Assembly (NCBI RefSeq): GCF_014466955.1
Contig: NZ_AP023396.1
Span: forward strand, 4,526,001 to 4,590,000
Source: Nocardia wallacei
GTDB taxonomy: Bacteria; Actinomycetota; Actinomycetes; Mycobacteriales; Mycobacteriaceae
DNA length: 64,000 nucleotides
Direction of reading: 5' to 3'
Shown here: in pieces, positions 43,355 through 52,779 of the stretch
How the letters are laid out: each line of letters starts with the position of its first letter
How positions within the stretch are numbered: the stretch's first letter is position 1
Made by a program: the position numbers and the translations under genes
Notes under the pieces: model-generated
The model's database searches: none
Seen by the model: only the letters and a program-made list of their open reading frames with translations
What the model was told of the DNA's origin: nothing

Positions 43355-44922
43355 CTCTGGCCGACAATGGCAATGCCGACACCGCGCTGCGGATCCTGGG
43401 GGACAGTTTGGCCGATCCGAACGGATCGATCACACCCGCGATCTACGACACCGCACAAGCAGCACTCTTGGCCGCGGACATTCGCCCGCCAGGCGGTATC
43501 GAGTTCACGCTGGCCGCCCAACGTCCCGATGGTAGCTGGGGGACGTCCGCGGCTCCTGTCCCATACCGGGTAGTGCCGACTCTCGCGGCGACGACGGCAT
43601 TGCTGACAATCGCCCGACGACGGCCCAGCCCCGCGGTGCGGCGGGCCGCGATCGACGGCGTCCAGTTCCTGATCGGCAGTCGCTGCCTGGAAGAACCATC
43701 GTCGCTGCCCGATACCGTAGCGATCGAGACCATCGTGCCAGCGCAATTGGCACTGCTCGCTGAGCTGTTTTCCACGCCCGGCGCCGACACGACGGCGGGC
43801 ATATCTGCCGGGCTGGCACGCGCGGTCGCGGCGTGCGCGACATGGACCTCCGGGTTACACCGACTCCGCACCGCCGCGCGTGCGGGAGCTCCGCTGCCGC
43901 CGCACATCGGGCACACGATGGAAGTCCTCGGGCCGACGATAGCGGCGAGCATCAACAGACACAGCGACGACGGTCCAGTGGCTTGTTCTCCCGCCGCGAC
44001 AGCGGCAGTGCTGGCCGGAACAACTCTGAAATTACCCGAGGCACAACGCTATCTGCACGATCTGGCGCTGCGGCACGGCGGTGGGCTGCCGAACCTGTCC
44101 CCGATCGTGAACTTCGAAAGAGTATGGATAGCCGCACAACTGACCGCAGCCGGAATCGCACTACCTCGCGCGCTACGAACCGCGGTCGCCGCGTTAGGCC
44201 ACGGCTTGTCGCGCAACGGTGGTCTGGGAATGGCTCCGGGCTTCCCGCCCGATTGTGATATCACCGCCAGCACCGTGACCGTGTTGCGACGCTGCGGATT
44301 CGACACCGACCCCCAGATACTGAGCCGGTACGAATCCGACTCGGCTTGTTTCACCTACTATGCCGGCGAGCGACACCCCTCCCCCACCGTAAACGCGCAC
44401 GTTCTCGACGCTCTCGGCCATCTGAGCGATTCCCCGGTGATGCGGCGCATCGCCGACAAGTCTGTCGCGTTCCTGATCGACAGCCACGACGCCTCAGGTT
44501 CCTGGACCGACAAATGGCACGCATCGCCATACTATTCGGCGTCGCGCTGCGCGCCCGCGTTGGCCCGCCACGCCGAAGACGCGGCCGGACACGTGATCGC
44601 CCGAACCGTGCGCTGGGTACTGGACACTCAACGTCCGGATGGCTCCTGGGGCGTGTGGGCGGGAACCATGGAGGAAACCGCCTACGCCATCCAGACCCTG
44701 ATCTGGGCTGCAAAGGATCTCCCAGCCCGCGACCGGGCGATCCGCACCGGCACTCGGTATCTGCGCGACCGTCTGCACGACCTGCAGGGTTTCGGCGACT
44801 CACACCCGCCACTGTGGCACGGCAAAGAACTGTTCACCCCACACCGAATCGTCAACGCAACGATCCACGCCACCCTCCACTCGGCGGCACGCTGGAGCAA
44901 TGATCCAGCGGCAACCCACTGA
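43351..44922 (+). CDS. Class II-type diterpene cyclase with variant acid motif
   Basis: 523 aa from ATG 43351, overlapping the previous stop (ATGA). Two QW-type repeats (QRPDGSWGTS near residue 60, QRPDGSWGVW near 430) and an alpha/alpha-barrel pattern fit CPP synthase-like cyclases. At the DxDD position the sequence is DCDITAS (D301-C-D303-I304): the first and middle Asp remain, the last is Ile. The middle Asp is the general acid in known enzymes, so activity is plausible but may be altered. Expected to protonate a linear prenyl diphosphate (for example GGPP) before the class I partner acts. Confidence 0.85.
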   Translation: MTLADNGNADTALRILGDSLADPNGSITPAIYDTAQAALLAADIRPPGGIEFTLAAQRPDGSWGTSAAPVPYRVVPTLAATTALLTIARRRPSPAVRRAAIDGVQFLIGSRCLEEPSSLPDTVAIETIVPAQLALLAELFSTPGADTTAGISAGLARAVAACATWTSGLHRLRTAARAGAPLPPHIGHTMEVLGPTIAASINRHSDDGPVACSPAATAAVLAGTTLKLPEAQRYLHDLALRHGGGLPNLSPIVNFERVWIAAQLTAAGIALPRALRTAVAALGHGLSRNGGLGMAPGFPPDCDITASTVTVLRRCGFDTDPQILSRYESDSACFTYYAGERHPSPTVNAHVLDALGHLSDSPVMRRIADKSVAFLIDSHDASGSWTDKWHASPYYSASRCAPALARHAEDAAGHVIARTVRWVLDTQRPDGSWGVWAGTMEETAYAIQTLIWAAKDLPARDRAIRTGTRYLRDRLHDLQGFGDSHPPLWHGKELFTPHRIVNATIHATLHSAARWSNDPAATH

Positions 44923-45062
44923 CACCAGCACCACGAAATCTGGCCACCATCCTCTCGCTATCGCTTGTCGAACGAGGGATGACCGCTCAGCGACCCGGAC
45001 CCGCTTCAAACCAGTACGGTTTGTCCGCGCCCTCGCCGATCCAGGAGAAGAGTATCGCACCA

Positions 45063-45855
45063 TCAGGGCCGGCGTACGGCGCCGACTACCAGGTTGCCGA
45101 GCGAAGCGAACGCGAATCCGTACGCGCCGCCGAGGACAGCGCCGGCCAGGTAGATGTGCCAGAGCTGCTGGTGGAAGAGCCCGAGCCCGGCTAGCGCCGC
45201 ACCGGCAAGGATGGTTCCGACGAGAAACGTCGTGCGGCTGGAGGTTCGCGCGGATATCCACGCTGTCAGGGGTGCAGATATCAGCATGCACGTCGCCACC
45301 GGCTCTATGAACAGTCCGGTCTCGCTGGCGGTGGCGCCGAACGCGTAACCGACCCGTTGTGGGGTCTGGACGAACTGCGGGATCAACGTCACAGCGGCGA
45401 ACATGCCCACGCTGATCACAGCGGTGGCGCAATTAGTGGCGGCAAGCGCCCGGCTGCCGACCAGTCGCAGATCGATCAGCGGGGCTGCGGCTCGTAGTTC
45501 TGCCAAAACGAAACAGATGCTCAATACCGTTGCGGCACCGAGCAATCCGAGGGTGGGCACAGATGTCCATCCCCAACTTCAGCCTTGACTGATGGACAGC
45601 AGTGGTGCGAGGAGCGCTCCGGACAGCAAGGTCGCGCCGCACAGGTCGAGAGTCTCGGCCGCGGAACGGCTCGGGTAGTCACGAGGTTGTGCGAGGTGCC
45701 GACGAGCGAGAGCACCGCGATCGCCAGGATCAGCCAGAACAGCGACGAGGTACCGAGCGAAGCGCGTCCGTCAGCGGTCCCGCGAGCACCATGCGCAGTG
45801 CGACGCCGACACCGAACATCGCACTGAGCGCCGCCACCACGCGGCTGTGGGAATT
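45063..45855 (-). pseudogene. MFS transporter (DHA2-like) remnant
   Basis: The best frame (from 45560) contains membrane helices (GLLGAATVLSICFVLAEL, VISVGMFAAVTLIPQFV) typical of the second half of EmrB/QacA-type exporters, ending in VVGAVRRP. Upstream, 45570-45855, other frames hold the middle part (GVALRMVLAGPLTDA, WLILAIAVLSLVGTS) with shifts between them. The N-terminal half and the normal end are missing. Possibly once an exporter for the neighbouring terpenoids. Confidence 0.7.
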
Positions 45856-45981
45856 GTACCCGTTGCTCGGCAGACAGAAAATTCCGACCAGTTGCCGTTT
45901 TTGTTATAAGCTGGGTCGCAAGTACAAGCTTCTCTTCTGTGAGATACTGTGAAACGATTCGTTTTGAACAAAGTCATCCGG

Positions 45982-46024
45982 GGCCGGTCTTTGATGCCGC
46001 CGCGTCCGGTATCAAAGACCGGCC
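45982..46024. promoter_or_regulatory. 14-bp perfect inverted repeat upstream of the second P450
   Basis: Arms 45982-45995 (GGCCGGTCTTTGAT) and 46011-46024 are perfectly complementary around a 15-nt loop. It lies about 100 bp before the P450 start and about 130 bp from the MFS remnant start. No T-run follows, so a simple terminator is less likely; operator, RNA hairpin or element end are options. Confidence 0.6.
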
Positions 46025-46124
46025 ACCTGCACATGTCCGAAACTGCATAGGTAGAAGTGATGCATGGTTGGGCCGCCCTGCCGGGCGGCCGTTACCGCGC
46101 GTGCGGGTTATGGGCGCAGGAACG

Positions 46125-47450
46125 ATGATCGCGGATGCCCCCAAGGGACTACCGCTCCTGGGGCACGCGCTGCAGCTGTTTCGAGATCCGCTGGCGTTTC
46201 TCGAGTCCCTACCCCCGCAGGGTGCTCTGGTACGGATCGGGCTCGGACCGATGACAGCGGTCGTAATCTGCGACCCCGACCTGACCCGGCAGGTGTTGCA
46301 GGACGACCGCGTCTTCGACAAAGGGGGCGTGCTTTTCGACCGTGCTCGAGAGGTGTTCGGGATGAACCTCGTCACCTGCCCACACAGCCGTCACAGGCGG
46401 CAGCGTCGGCTGGTCCAGCCGGCCTTTCACTCCGCGCGCCTCCCCGGTTACGCAAAGACGATGGCAAACGAGACTGCCGCGGTCGTAGGTGGGTGGAGGG
46501 ATGGCCAGATCCTTGATATACCGGCCGAAACGGGGCGACTCGCCATGCGGATCGCGATGGAGACGATGTTCTCTGGTTCGCTGGCGCCCCATGCTCTGCA
46601 CCGTGCAATCGATGATCTCACCGTCGTGACGGGCGGGATCCTCCGGCGCGCGATGCTGCCGCCGTGGCTCAACCAGGTACCCACGCCGGCGAACTGGCGC
46701 TACAACCGCGCCGGAGCCCGCCTCGAGAGGATGGTCGACGATATCGTCGCGGAACGCCGGTGCGCCGATGTCGACCATGATGACCTGCTGTCAGCGCTGC
46801 TGACAGCCTGTGCCCCGGGGAGATCGGACATGATCGATTTCGAGATACGCGATCAGATCATCGCGTTTTTCGGTGCGGGGTCGGAGACCACTGCCAACAC
46901 GTTGGCCTGGGCCTTACACATGATCGCCCGGCATCCCGGCGTGGAGCAGCGTCTGCATGCGGAGGTGGACAACGTCCTGGCTGGCGCACCCGCTGGTTGG
47001 GCGGACATACCCCGGCTCGAGCTGACGAGCAGAGTCATCACCGAGACACTGCGGCTGTGCTCTCCCGCCTGGATTTTCACCCGAATAGTCAGCGAGGACG
47101 TTAATCTCGACGGAAATCTCATTTCGGCCGGCACAACGCTGGTATGCAGTCCCTATCTCGTTCACCGCGATGACCGACTGTACGACCGCCCCCTTCGGTT
47201 CGACCCGGATCGATGGGGCCGTGCCGGGCAGTCACAACCACCGCGCCACGCCTTTCTTCCCTTTGGCTGGGGCGCCCGTAAATGCATCGGTGAACAGTTC
47301 GCCCACATGGAGGCCGTGGTAGCGCTGAGCACCATCACGGCCCGCTGGCGTCTGGAATCGGTCGACGACCGCCCGGTACGTCCTCCTCCCGCAGCCACAC
47401 TGATCCCCCACGGGCTGCGGCTGCGCGCCCGCTCCCGCATCACCACCTAG
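46125..47450 (+). CDS. Cytochrome P450 of the second terpenoid cassette
   Basis: 441 aa from ATG 46125, with AGGA 5 nt upstream; ATG 46110 is an alternative. The N-terminus (GLPLLGHALQLFRDPLAFLE) resembles P450s that oxidise sesquiterpenes, such as the pentalenene oxygenase group. The I-helix is FFGAGSETTANTLAW, the ExxR ITETLRL and the heme loop FLPFGWGARKCIGEQF (C387). All essential blocks are present. The stop is 8 nt before the terpene synthase start, with the synthase RBS overlapping it. Substrate is probably the product of that synthase. Confidence 0.92.
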   Translation: MIADAPKGLPLLGHALQLFRDPLAFLESLPPQGALVRIGLGPMTAVVICDPDLTRQVLQDDRVFDKGGVLFDRAREVFGMNLVTCPHSRHRRQRRLVQPAFHSARLPGYAKTMANETAAVVGGWRDGQILDIPAETGRLAMRIAMETMFSGSLAPHALHRAIDDLTVVTGGILRRAMLPPWLNQVPTPANWRYNRAGARLERMVDDIVAERRCADVDHDDLLSALLTACAPGRSDMIDFEIRDQIIAFFGAGSETTANTLAWALHMIARHPGVEQRLHAEVDNVLAGAPAGWADIPRLELTSRVITETLRLCSPAWIFTRIVSEDVNLDGNLISAGTTLVCSPYLVHRDDRLYDRPLRFDPDRWGRAGQSQPPRHAFLPFGWGARKCIGEQFAHMEAVVALSTITARWRLESVDDRPVRPPPAATLIPHGLRLRARSRITT

Positions 47451-47458
47451 GAAGTGCA

Positions 47459-48580
47459 GTGGCGACGAATGTTTCGGAAGTCGAGCTTCCTCGTTTCTAC
47501 TGTCCGCTGGAATCGGTTATCCACCCTCACGCAGAGGAAGCCGAGCGGAGGGCCTTGACCTGGATAGACGCCTCCGGTATCTGTACAACGGCACAGGAGT
47601 TCGCCGCAGTGCGCGGCACTCGCGGTGCCGAGTTCTTCGCAAGATTCGCACCTGCGGCGGATCCGGACCGGCTCTGGCTCGCCGCCGCCTGGGTGTACTG
47701 GGGATTCGCCTTCGACGACGCCCGATGCGACGAAGAACCCTACAACGCCGACCCGGCCGCTTTCGCCGCCATGGCCGCCGGTATCCAGCGGGCTCTGGAA
47801 ATACCCGGCCCGGCGCACTTCGACGACCCGTACGAGATGGCGATCCACGATCTCGGAAACCGTCTCCGTACCTGCGCCACACCCGTCCAGATGCGACGCT
47901 TCATCCAGAACCACCGCGCCTGGCTGACCGGCGTACAGTGGCAGATCGGCAATGCGGCCCGTAATCACATGCCCAATCTCAATGACTACATCAGCATGCG
48001 CCTGCACTCCGCAGGCGGCGAGCCCACCTTCGCCCTGCTGGAGATCGTCAACGGACGCGAGATACCCGCTGTTGAACTGGACTCTCCAGTGGTCAGCGCA
48101 CTCACCGAAATGGCGATCCTTGTCGCGGCACTGGATAACGACCGACATTCCCTACGCAAAGAGGCAATGCGTGGCCAGACCGACCAGAACATCTTCAACG
48201 TGCTCGCCAACCAATACGGATATTCGCTTGCCGAGGCCAGCCGCGAAGCCATCGCCCTGCGCGACCGTGTCTTGGTGCGGTTCCTGCAACTCCGAGAGGA
48301 GATCATGTCATCCGCCGACCCGCCCCTTGCCTCCTACCTCGACGACCTCGGGCACGGAATCCGAGGCAACGCCGAGTGGGGACAACGGGTCATCCGGTAC
48401 CGGACCGCCGAGCATGGTGACGAACTTGCCGGAGGTGCAGCAACACCCGTGGATGTTCGATGGGCCTGCCATCCCGCCAGCACCGATCCGGCACCCATTG
48501 CCCTCCCTACCATCAACTGGTGGTGGGACGAGTTCAGCCCCCCGGTACGCCCACGCCCCGCCGAGCAACCTCGCGACTGA
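47459..48580 (+). CDS. Class I terpene synthase (sesquiterpene type)
   Basis: 373 aa from GTG 47459, RBS AGGAAG. The Asp-rich motif is FAFDDARCDE (D86, D87, D91) and the NSE triad DNDRHSLRKE (N227, S231, E235). A C-terminal RY pair is present (VIRYRTAEH). Length and motifs match bacterial terpene cyclases of the geosmin/pentalenene superfamily, usually farnesyl diphosphate users. Likely forms a sesquiterpene that the upstream P450 oxidises. The final ~40 residues overlap nothing on the same strand, but a CorA remnant abuts from the other strand. Confidence 0.93.
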   Translation: MATNVSEVELPRFYCPLESVIHPHAEEAERRALTWIDASGICTTAQEFAAVRGTRGAEFFARFAPAADPDRLWLAAAWVYWGFAFDDARCDEEPYNADPAAFAAMAAGIQRALEIPGPAHFDDPYEMAIHDLGNRLRTCATPVQMRRFIQNHRAWLTGVQWQIGNAARNHMPNLNDYISMRLHSAGGEPTFALLEIVNGREIPAVELDSPVVSALTEMAILVAALDNDRHSLRKEAMRGQTDQNIFNVLANQYGYSLAEASREAIALRDRVLVRFLQLREEIMSSADPPLASYLDDLGHGIRGNAEWGQRVIRYRTAEHGDELAGGAATPVDVRWACHPASTDPAPIALPTINWWWDEFSPPVRPRPAEQPRD

Positions 48581-48589
48581 ACCAGCGAC

Positions 48590-49080
48590 CGGGAACAACG
48601 TAACTTTGTCGGTGATCCCGTGCAGCACCGCGCCAAGCCCGAGCGGATCCGCCTCCAGCTCACGGCGCAGCCCCGCCAGTCCGGAATACTCACCATGGCG
48701 GACCGCGACCAGAAAGCGCAGCGCGGCGAACACGAGCATCTCTTCCGTTACCACGATATAGCTGACCGTGTGCAATTGGTGTTCGACGTACGTGACAGTC
48801 CGCATCTCCAGTACCAGGGTGTCGTCGTACCGGTCGAGTTTGGGACGCTGCCAGCCCGTGACCGCGTCCTCCGCCAGCGGATGCAGCGCGAAAGTCGCTG
48901 CGATGTCGGCCATCTTCTCGGGGTCAGGATCATGCAACCCACCCACACGAACCCTCACCGCGAGCCCTCACCTCGGGCCAGCGCGGACTCGTGGGTGTAC
49001 CTGCCGGGCAACCGCCGACCTGAACGTAGACCGCGCAATCGACAATCGCCCGCGCCGTAGGGACATTGAATCGAGGCGAC
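48590..49080 (-). pseudogene. CorA-type Mg2+ transporter, N-terminal remnant
   Basis: GLHDPDPEKMADIAATFALH, then QRPKLDRYDDTLVLEMRTVT and FLVAVRHGEYSGLAGLRREL are typical of the cytosolic domain of actinobacterial CorA. Upstream pieces (LPGRYTHESALA, VRARGEG) lie in other frames. The membrane domain with the GMN motif is missing; the frame runs into DNA antisense to the terpene synthase. A broken gene, perhaps cut when the terpenoid cassette arrived. Confidence 0.75.
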
Positions 49081-49579
49081 ACGGAATCCGTGCGATAGAT
49101 GCGATGGAGAATCGCTCGAGACGGCGGTGAAAGGACATCGCCCGGATGGTATGGCCACCGACGATCCTCCCGCCGGTCAACGGGCGCCCGTCCCTGCCAG
49201 CACACGACAGCAGCGCACCGGCCGGCTGCACTGAACCGTCACCAGAAGGCAGGCCGGGCCTCGTTATCGAGCGTGCCGCGGTCCGGCAGGGCTTCGTCGG
49301 TCGATTCGTCAGCGCGTGGGTCGCCGTGAACCCCACCACCACTGGGCACCGGTCACGATTACCGCCGCGAGCGAGGTGGCGGTCGGTCGGGAGGCACATT
49401 CTCGGTCCATGCCGGCCGGTGGCCGCTGAGGTGAGCGGGAGCGCTTGAGTGCCTGCGACACAACGGCTTTCGAACGGAAGCCGATCGGCAGGACCACGGT
49501 GGTGAGGACGGCGTTCATGCGGCAGGTGAGGTGACGTACGTGCTAGCGGACAGGCAATAATCCGGCTGGGCGGACAAGT
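49081..49579. other. Interval between the CorA remnant and the IS21 element
   Basis: About 500 bp with short, mutually antisense open frames and no motif I recognise. Probably degraded intergenic DNA. Confidence 0.45.
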
Positions 49580-49726
49580 GGCTCCGGTTCGGTGGACATG
49601 ATTTCTCCGGGTGGACGGACATCTGGGTCTCCGGGACACGCCCGAGCAAATGCGAAACGGGATCCCTTCGAGCGAGTTGGCTCGCGTGTGTTGATCTGCG
49701 CGACCAACTGCGTCGAAGGGATCCCG

Positions 49727-51222
49727 GTGACCAAGTCTGACAGGGAGATCATGGAGATTCTGGAAGCGTTCGAGCTGACACGCTGCGCGCACTCGGCCGC
49801 GCAGCTGGCCGGTGTGGATGAGAAGACAGTGGCCCGCTGTGTGACGATCCGCGATCAGGGGCGCGACCCGCTGGTGAAACGACCGCGGCCGCGGTCGATC
49901 GACACGTTCGTGGACAAGATCGAAGAATGGGTGGACAAGTCCCAGGGCAAGGTCCGCGCCGACGGTGCATCAGCGGCTGCGGGCGGTGGGATTCACCGGC
50001 ACCGACCGGTCGACGCGGCGCGCGGTCGCCGCCGCGAAGACAGCGTGGAAAGCTGGCCACCGCCGCGAATATCGTCCGTGGCTGCCCGAGCCTGGCATGT
50101 GGCTGCAGTTCGACTGGGGCGAAGGCCCGAAGGTCGCCGGGCGGCGGACGCAGCTGTTCTGCGCATGGCTGTCGTGGTCGCGGTATCGGCTGGTGATCCC
50201 GTCGTGGGACCAGACCCTGGGGTCGCTGGTGCTGGGCGTGGATGTGACGTTGCGCCGGATCGGTGGCGCGCCAACGTATTTGCTGACCGACAACCCGAGA
50301 ACGGTGACGGTGGATCGGGTCGCAGGGTTGCCGGTGCGGCATCGACGGAATCGTCGCGGCGGGACGCCATTACGGCTGCAAGGTGGAAACGTGTGAGCCG
50401 TTCGACCCGGAATCCAAGGGCGGCGCGGAGCACACGGTGAAGATCGCGAAGGCCGATCTGGTGCCGACGACGGCGAATCTGCTGCCGGAGTACTCCTCGT
50501 TCGTCGAGCTGGCGGATGCGTGCTGGGGGTGGTGCGAGCGGGTCAACGCCCGCCCGTATCGCGAGACCGGTGTCGCGCCGATCGCCCGGTTGAGCGTCGA
50601 GCGGGAGCATCTGCATGTGCTCCCCGACGCTCCGCATGCGATCGCGCTGGGTGAGGAACGCCTGGTCGGTGACGACCAGACGATCCAGTGGGGGTCGGTG
50701 CGGTATTCGACCCCGGATGGGCAGCAGGGCCGCAAGGTGTGGTGCCGGGTCGCCGGGGAGGAGCTGGTGATCACGAGCCGAACCCCGTTGGGGCTGGCCG
50801 AGATCGCCCGCCATCAACTGTCGACGCCTGGAAATCCGCGCATCCTCGACGAGCACTATCCGCACCACCAAGGCGGAGATCTGCCGCGGGTGCGGAAGCT
50901 GCGGCCGCGCACTGCCACCGAGATCGCGTTCCTCGACTTCGGGGAAGGCGCTCGACGGTGGCTCACCGAAGCGCCCGCCTCTGGGGTGTCGCGGATCCGG
51001 GCGAAGATGACCCGCGCGCTGGAACTGGCGGCGATGACCGGACCGGACGCGGTCGAGGAAGCCCTCGGTGTCGCCGCGGTCGCCGGCCGGTTCGACGACG
51101 GTGACGTCGCCGCGATCCTCGACCATTTGGCGAATTTCCCGGCCGTCGACGATCTAGTGCGCGCCGACGAAGCGCACTCGGTGCAACCGGCAACCGCTGG
51201 TTGGGGGAGGTTCGGCGCATGA
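49727..51222 (+). pseudogene. istA: IS21 transposase istA, frameshifted twice
   Basis: Starts at GTG 49727 (TKSDREIMEILEAFELTR; HTH in AAQLAGVDEKTVARCV). Frame is lost near 49965 after GKVRAD, resuming one frame over as HQRLRAVGFTGTDRSTRRA with the first catalytic Asp in WLQFDWGEGP and the next in LLTDNPRTVTVD. A second shift near 50350 leads to GRHYGCKVETCEPFDPESKG, with the likely catalytic Glu there. The remainder to 51222 is intact. Overlaps istB by ATGA. Inactive as read unless the shifts are sequencing errors. Confidence 0.85.
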
Positions 51223-51992
51223 GTCACCCGAAAGCGCCGGCGCTGCCCGACGAGCTGGATGTCATCTGCCGCCGGATGCGGTTGCCGTATCTGCGCAAGG
51301 CCGCACCCGATGTCCTCGCGACCGCTCGAGCGCAGCGCTGGGATCCCACCGAGGTGGTGCGGGTGCTGCTGGCCGAGGAGGTCACCAGCCGCAATTCCGC
51401 GACCCGCCGGCAGCGCCGCAAACGCGCGAATTTCCCCACCGGCAAGACGTTTTCGTCGTGGCTGCCCGAGGAATCCACTATCCCCGAACCCACCCAGAAC
51501 GCGCTCTCGACACTGGAATGGGTTGGGCGCCACGAGAATCTGGTGGTCGCCGGAGCCTCCGGCACGGGCAAGAGCCACTTCGTCGAAGCCCTCGCTCACT
51601 CGGCGATCGAGAAGGATCTGCGGGTCTCGTGGTTCACCCTGGAATCCCTCGCCGTCACGATCGGCAAGGCCAAAGTCGACGGATCGATCGCCCGCGCGGT
51701 CGCCCGCATCTGCTCCTGCGACCTGATCGTCTGCGACGACATCGGCATGCTGCCCATCGGCCAGGACGCCGCCGAAGCGTTCTACCGCGTGATAGACGCC
51801 GCATACGAACGGCGTTCCATCGCAGTGACCAGCAACATTCATCCGTCCGGATCCGACACCATCATGCCCAAAACTCTGGCCACTGCGGCCGTGGATCGCC
51901 TATTGCACCACGCTCATCTGGTCCAAACCAAAGGCGACTCTCACCGGCTCGCCGAGGCGCTCGCAGGCGAAGGGGTGACGCCCTTGACCTGA
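51219..51992 (+). CDS. istB: IS21 helper ATPase IstB
   Basis: 257 aa from ATG 51219, overlapping the istA stop (ATGA). Walker A is VVAGASGTGKSHFVEAL and Walker B CDLIVCDDIGMLP; SIAVTSNIHPSGSDTIMP matches the sensor region of the DnaC/IstB family. Full length and uninterrupted. It normally delivers the IstA transposase to target DNA; with istA broken, it would need a partner elsewhere in the genome. Confidence 0.92.
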   Translation: MSHPKAPALPDELDVICRRMRLPYLRKAAPDVLATARAQRWDPTEVVRVLLAEEVTSRNSATRRQRRKRANFPTGKTFSSWLPEESTIPEPTQNALSTLEWVGRHENLVVAGASGTGKSHFVEALAHSAIEKDLRVSWFTLESLAVTIGKAKVDGSIARAVARICSCDLIVCDDIGMLPIGQDAAEAFYRVIDAAYERRSIAVTSNIHPSGSDTIMPKTLATAAVDRLLHHAHLVQTKGDSHRLAEALAGEGVTPLT

Positions 51993-52012
51993 CCGAAACA
52001 CCGGCGAGATGG

Positions 52013-52498
52013 TCACGTGAGATCGGTCCGACGGCGGCTGATCTTCGCGATGGCCTGCACGGCATCACCTCCCGGACAGTGGATTTCGGCTTGCCCGTGA
52101 TCTGCTGCCTCGGCGCCGGATCCGAACAACGGCACCGGCGACCGATACTCGACCGCAGCCTGGAAGGTGGCCTCGCTCAGGCGGCCCCGGATCAGGGCCA
52201 CACGCAACCCCAGCAGCTCGGAGCCGTGGCAGCCGACCCACCCGGCACACAACCGCCGGACGTCGCTGTCGGCATCGGTCTGGTGGCATTGGAACAACCG
52301 AGGCGGCTGGAAAGCCATGTCGAGGTCGTAGGAGCGAAGCTTCTCGTACTCCTCAACATGCCAGACCCCACTGGGAACATCGCGCCGATACGGGCAAGAA
52401 CTACACGGCCGCGGCGCCGGTGGACCGATCTCATCGACAGAACCCGCAGCATCAGCAGCAGCGACATCAACATCGGGAGTCTCGGACACAATCACCAC
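52013..52498 (-). CDS. DUF6283 family protein inside the IS21 ends
   Basis: 161 aa from GTG 52498. Cys/His pattern RPCSSCPYRRDVPSGVW, then FQCHQTD and CAGWVGCHGSELLGLR is that of the DUF6283 family, common in actinobacteria and their phages; the cysteines and histidines suggest metal binding. Function unknown. It lies convergent to istB (stops ~20 bp apart) and within the candidate inverted repeats, so it may be a passenger of the element or the gene into which it inserted. Confidence 0.75.
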   Translation of the reverse strand: MVIVSETPDVDVAAADAAGSVDEIGPPAPRPCSSCPYRRDVPSGVWHVEEYEKLRSYDLDMAFQPPRLFQCHQTDADSDVRRLCAGWVGCHGSELLGLRVALIRGRLSEATFQAAVEYRSPVPLFGSGAEAADHGQAEIHCPGGDAVQAIAKISRRRTDLT

Positions 52499-52779
52499 AA
52501 TGCACCCGGCCTGGCACCGAGCTCAACCCCAACCCACCGATGACCATCCACCCGGAGATCTCATGACCACCGATCCGGCGAAATCGTGTCCGCCACACCG
52601 GAGCCGAACCGACCGCCTACCCGGCATTCACGATGACCGTTGACAGTACGGAGCACTGCAGGACGAACGGTTCCGCAAATCCCCCCTCGGCACGCCTTGT
52701 CGGGCGTTCACCCTGCCGAAGTCTTGCCTACGGGACCATTGCTGGTAGGTAGACATATCACCAGTTGTCGAATTGTCGC

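Larger units (their letters stand above)
49580..52605 (+). mobile_element. IS21-family element with candidate terminal repeats
   Basis: istA and istB on the plus strand. A 31-bp inverted repeat with 26 matches (49580-49610 against 52575-52605, beginning GGCTCCGG) is a candidate for the ends. If correct, the element is about 3.0 kb and includes a DUF6283 gene beyond istB. No target duplication could be confirmed. Confidence 0.6.

Noticed and set aside
45063..45560. Intact MFS transporter gene
   Set aside because: Only about 165 residues, with the remaining parts in other frames upstream and the N-terminal half missing.
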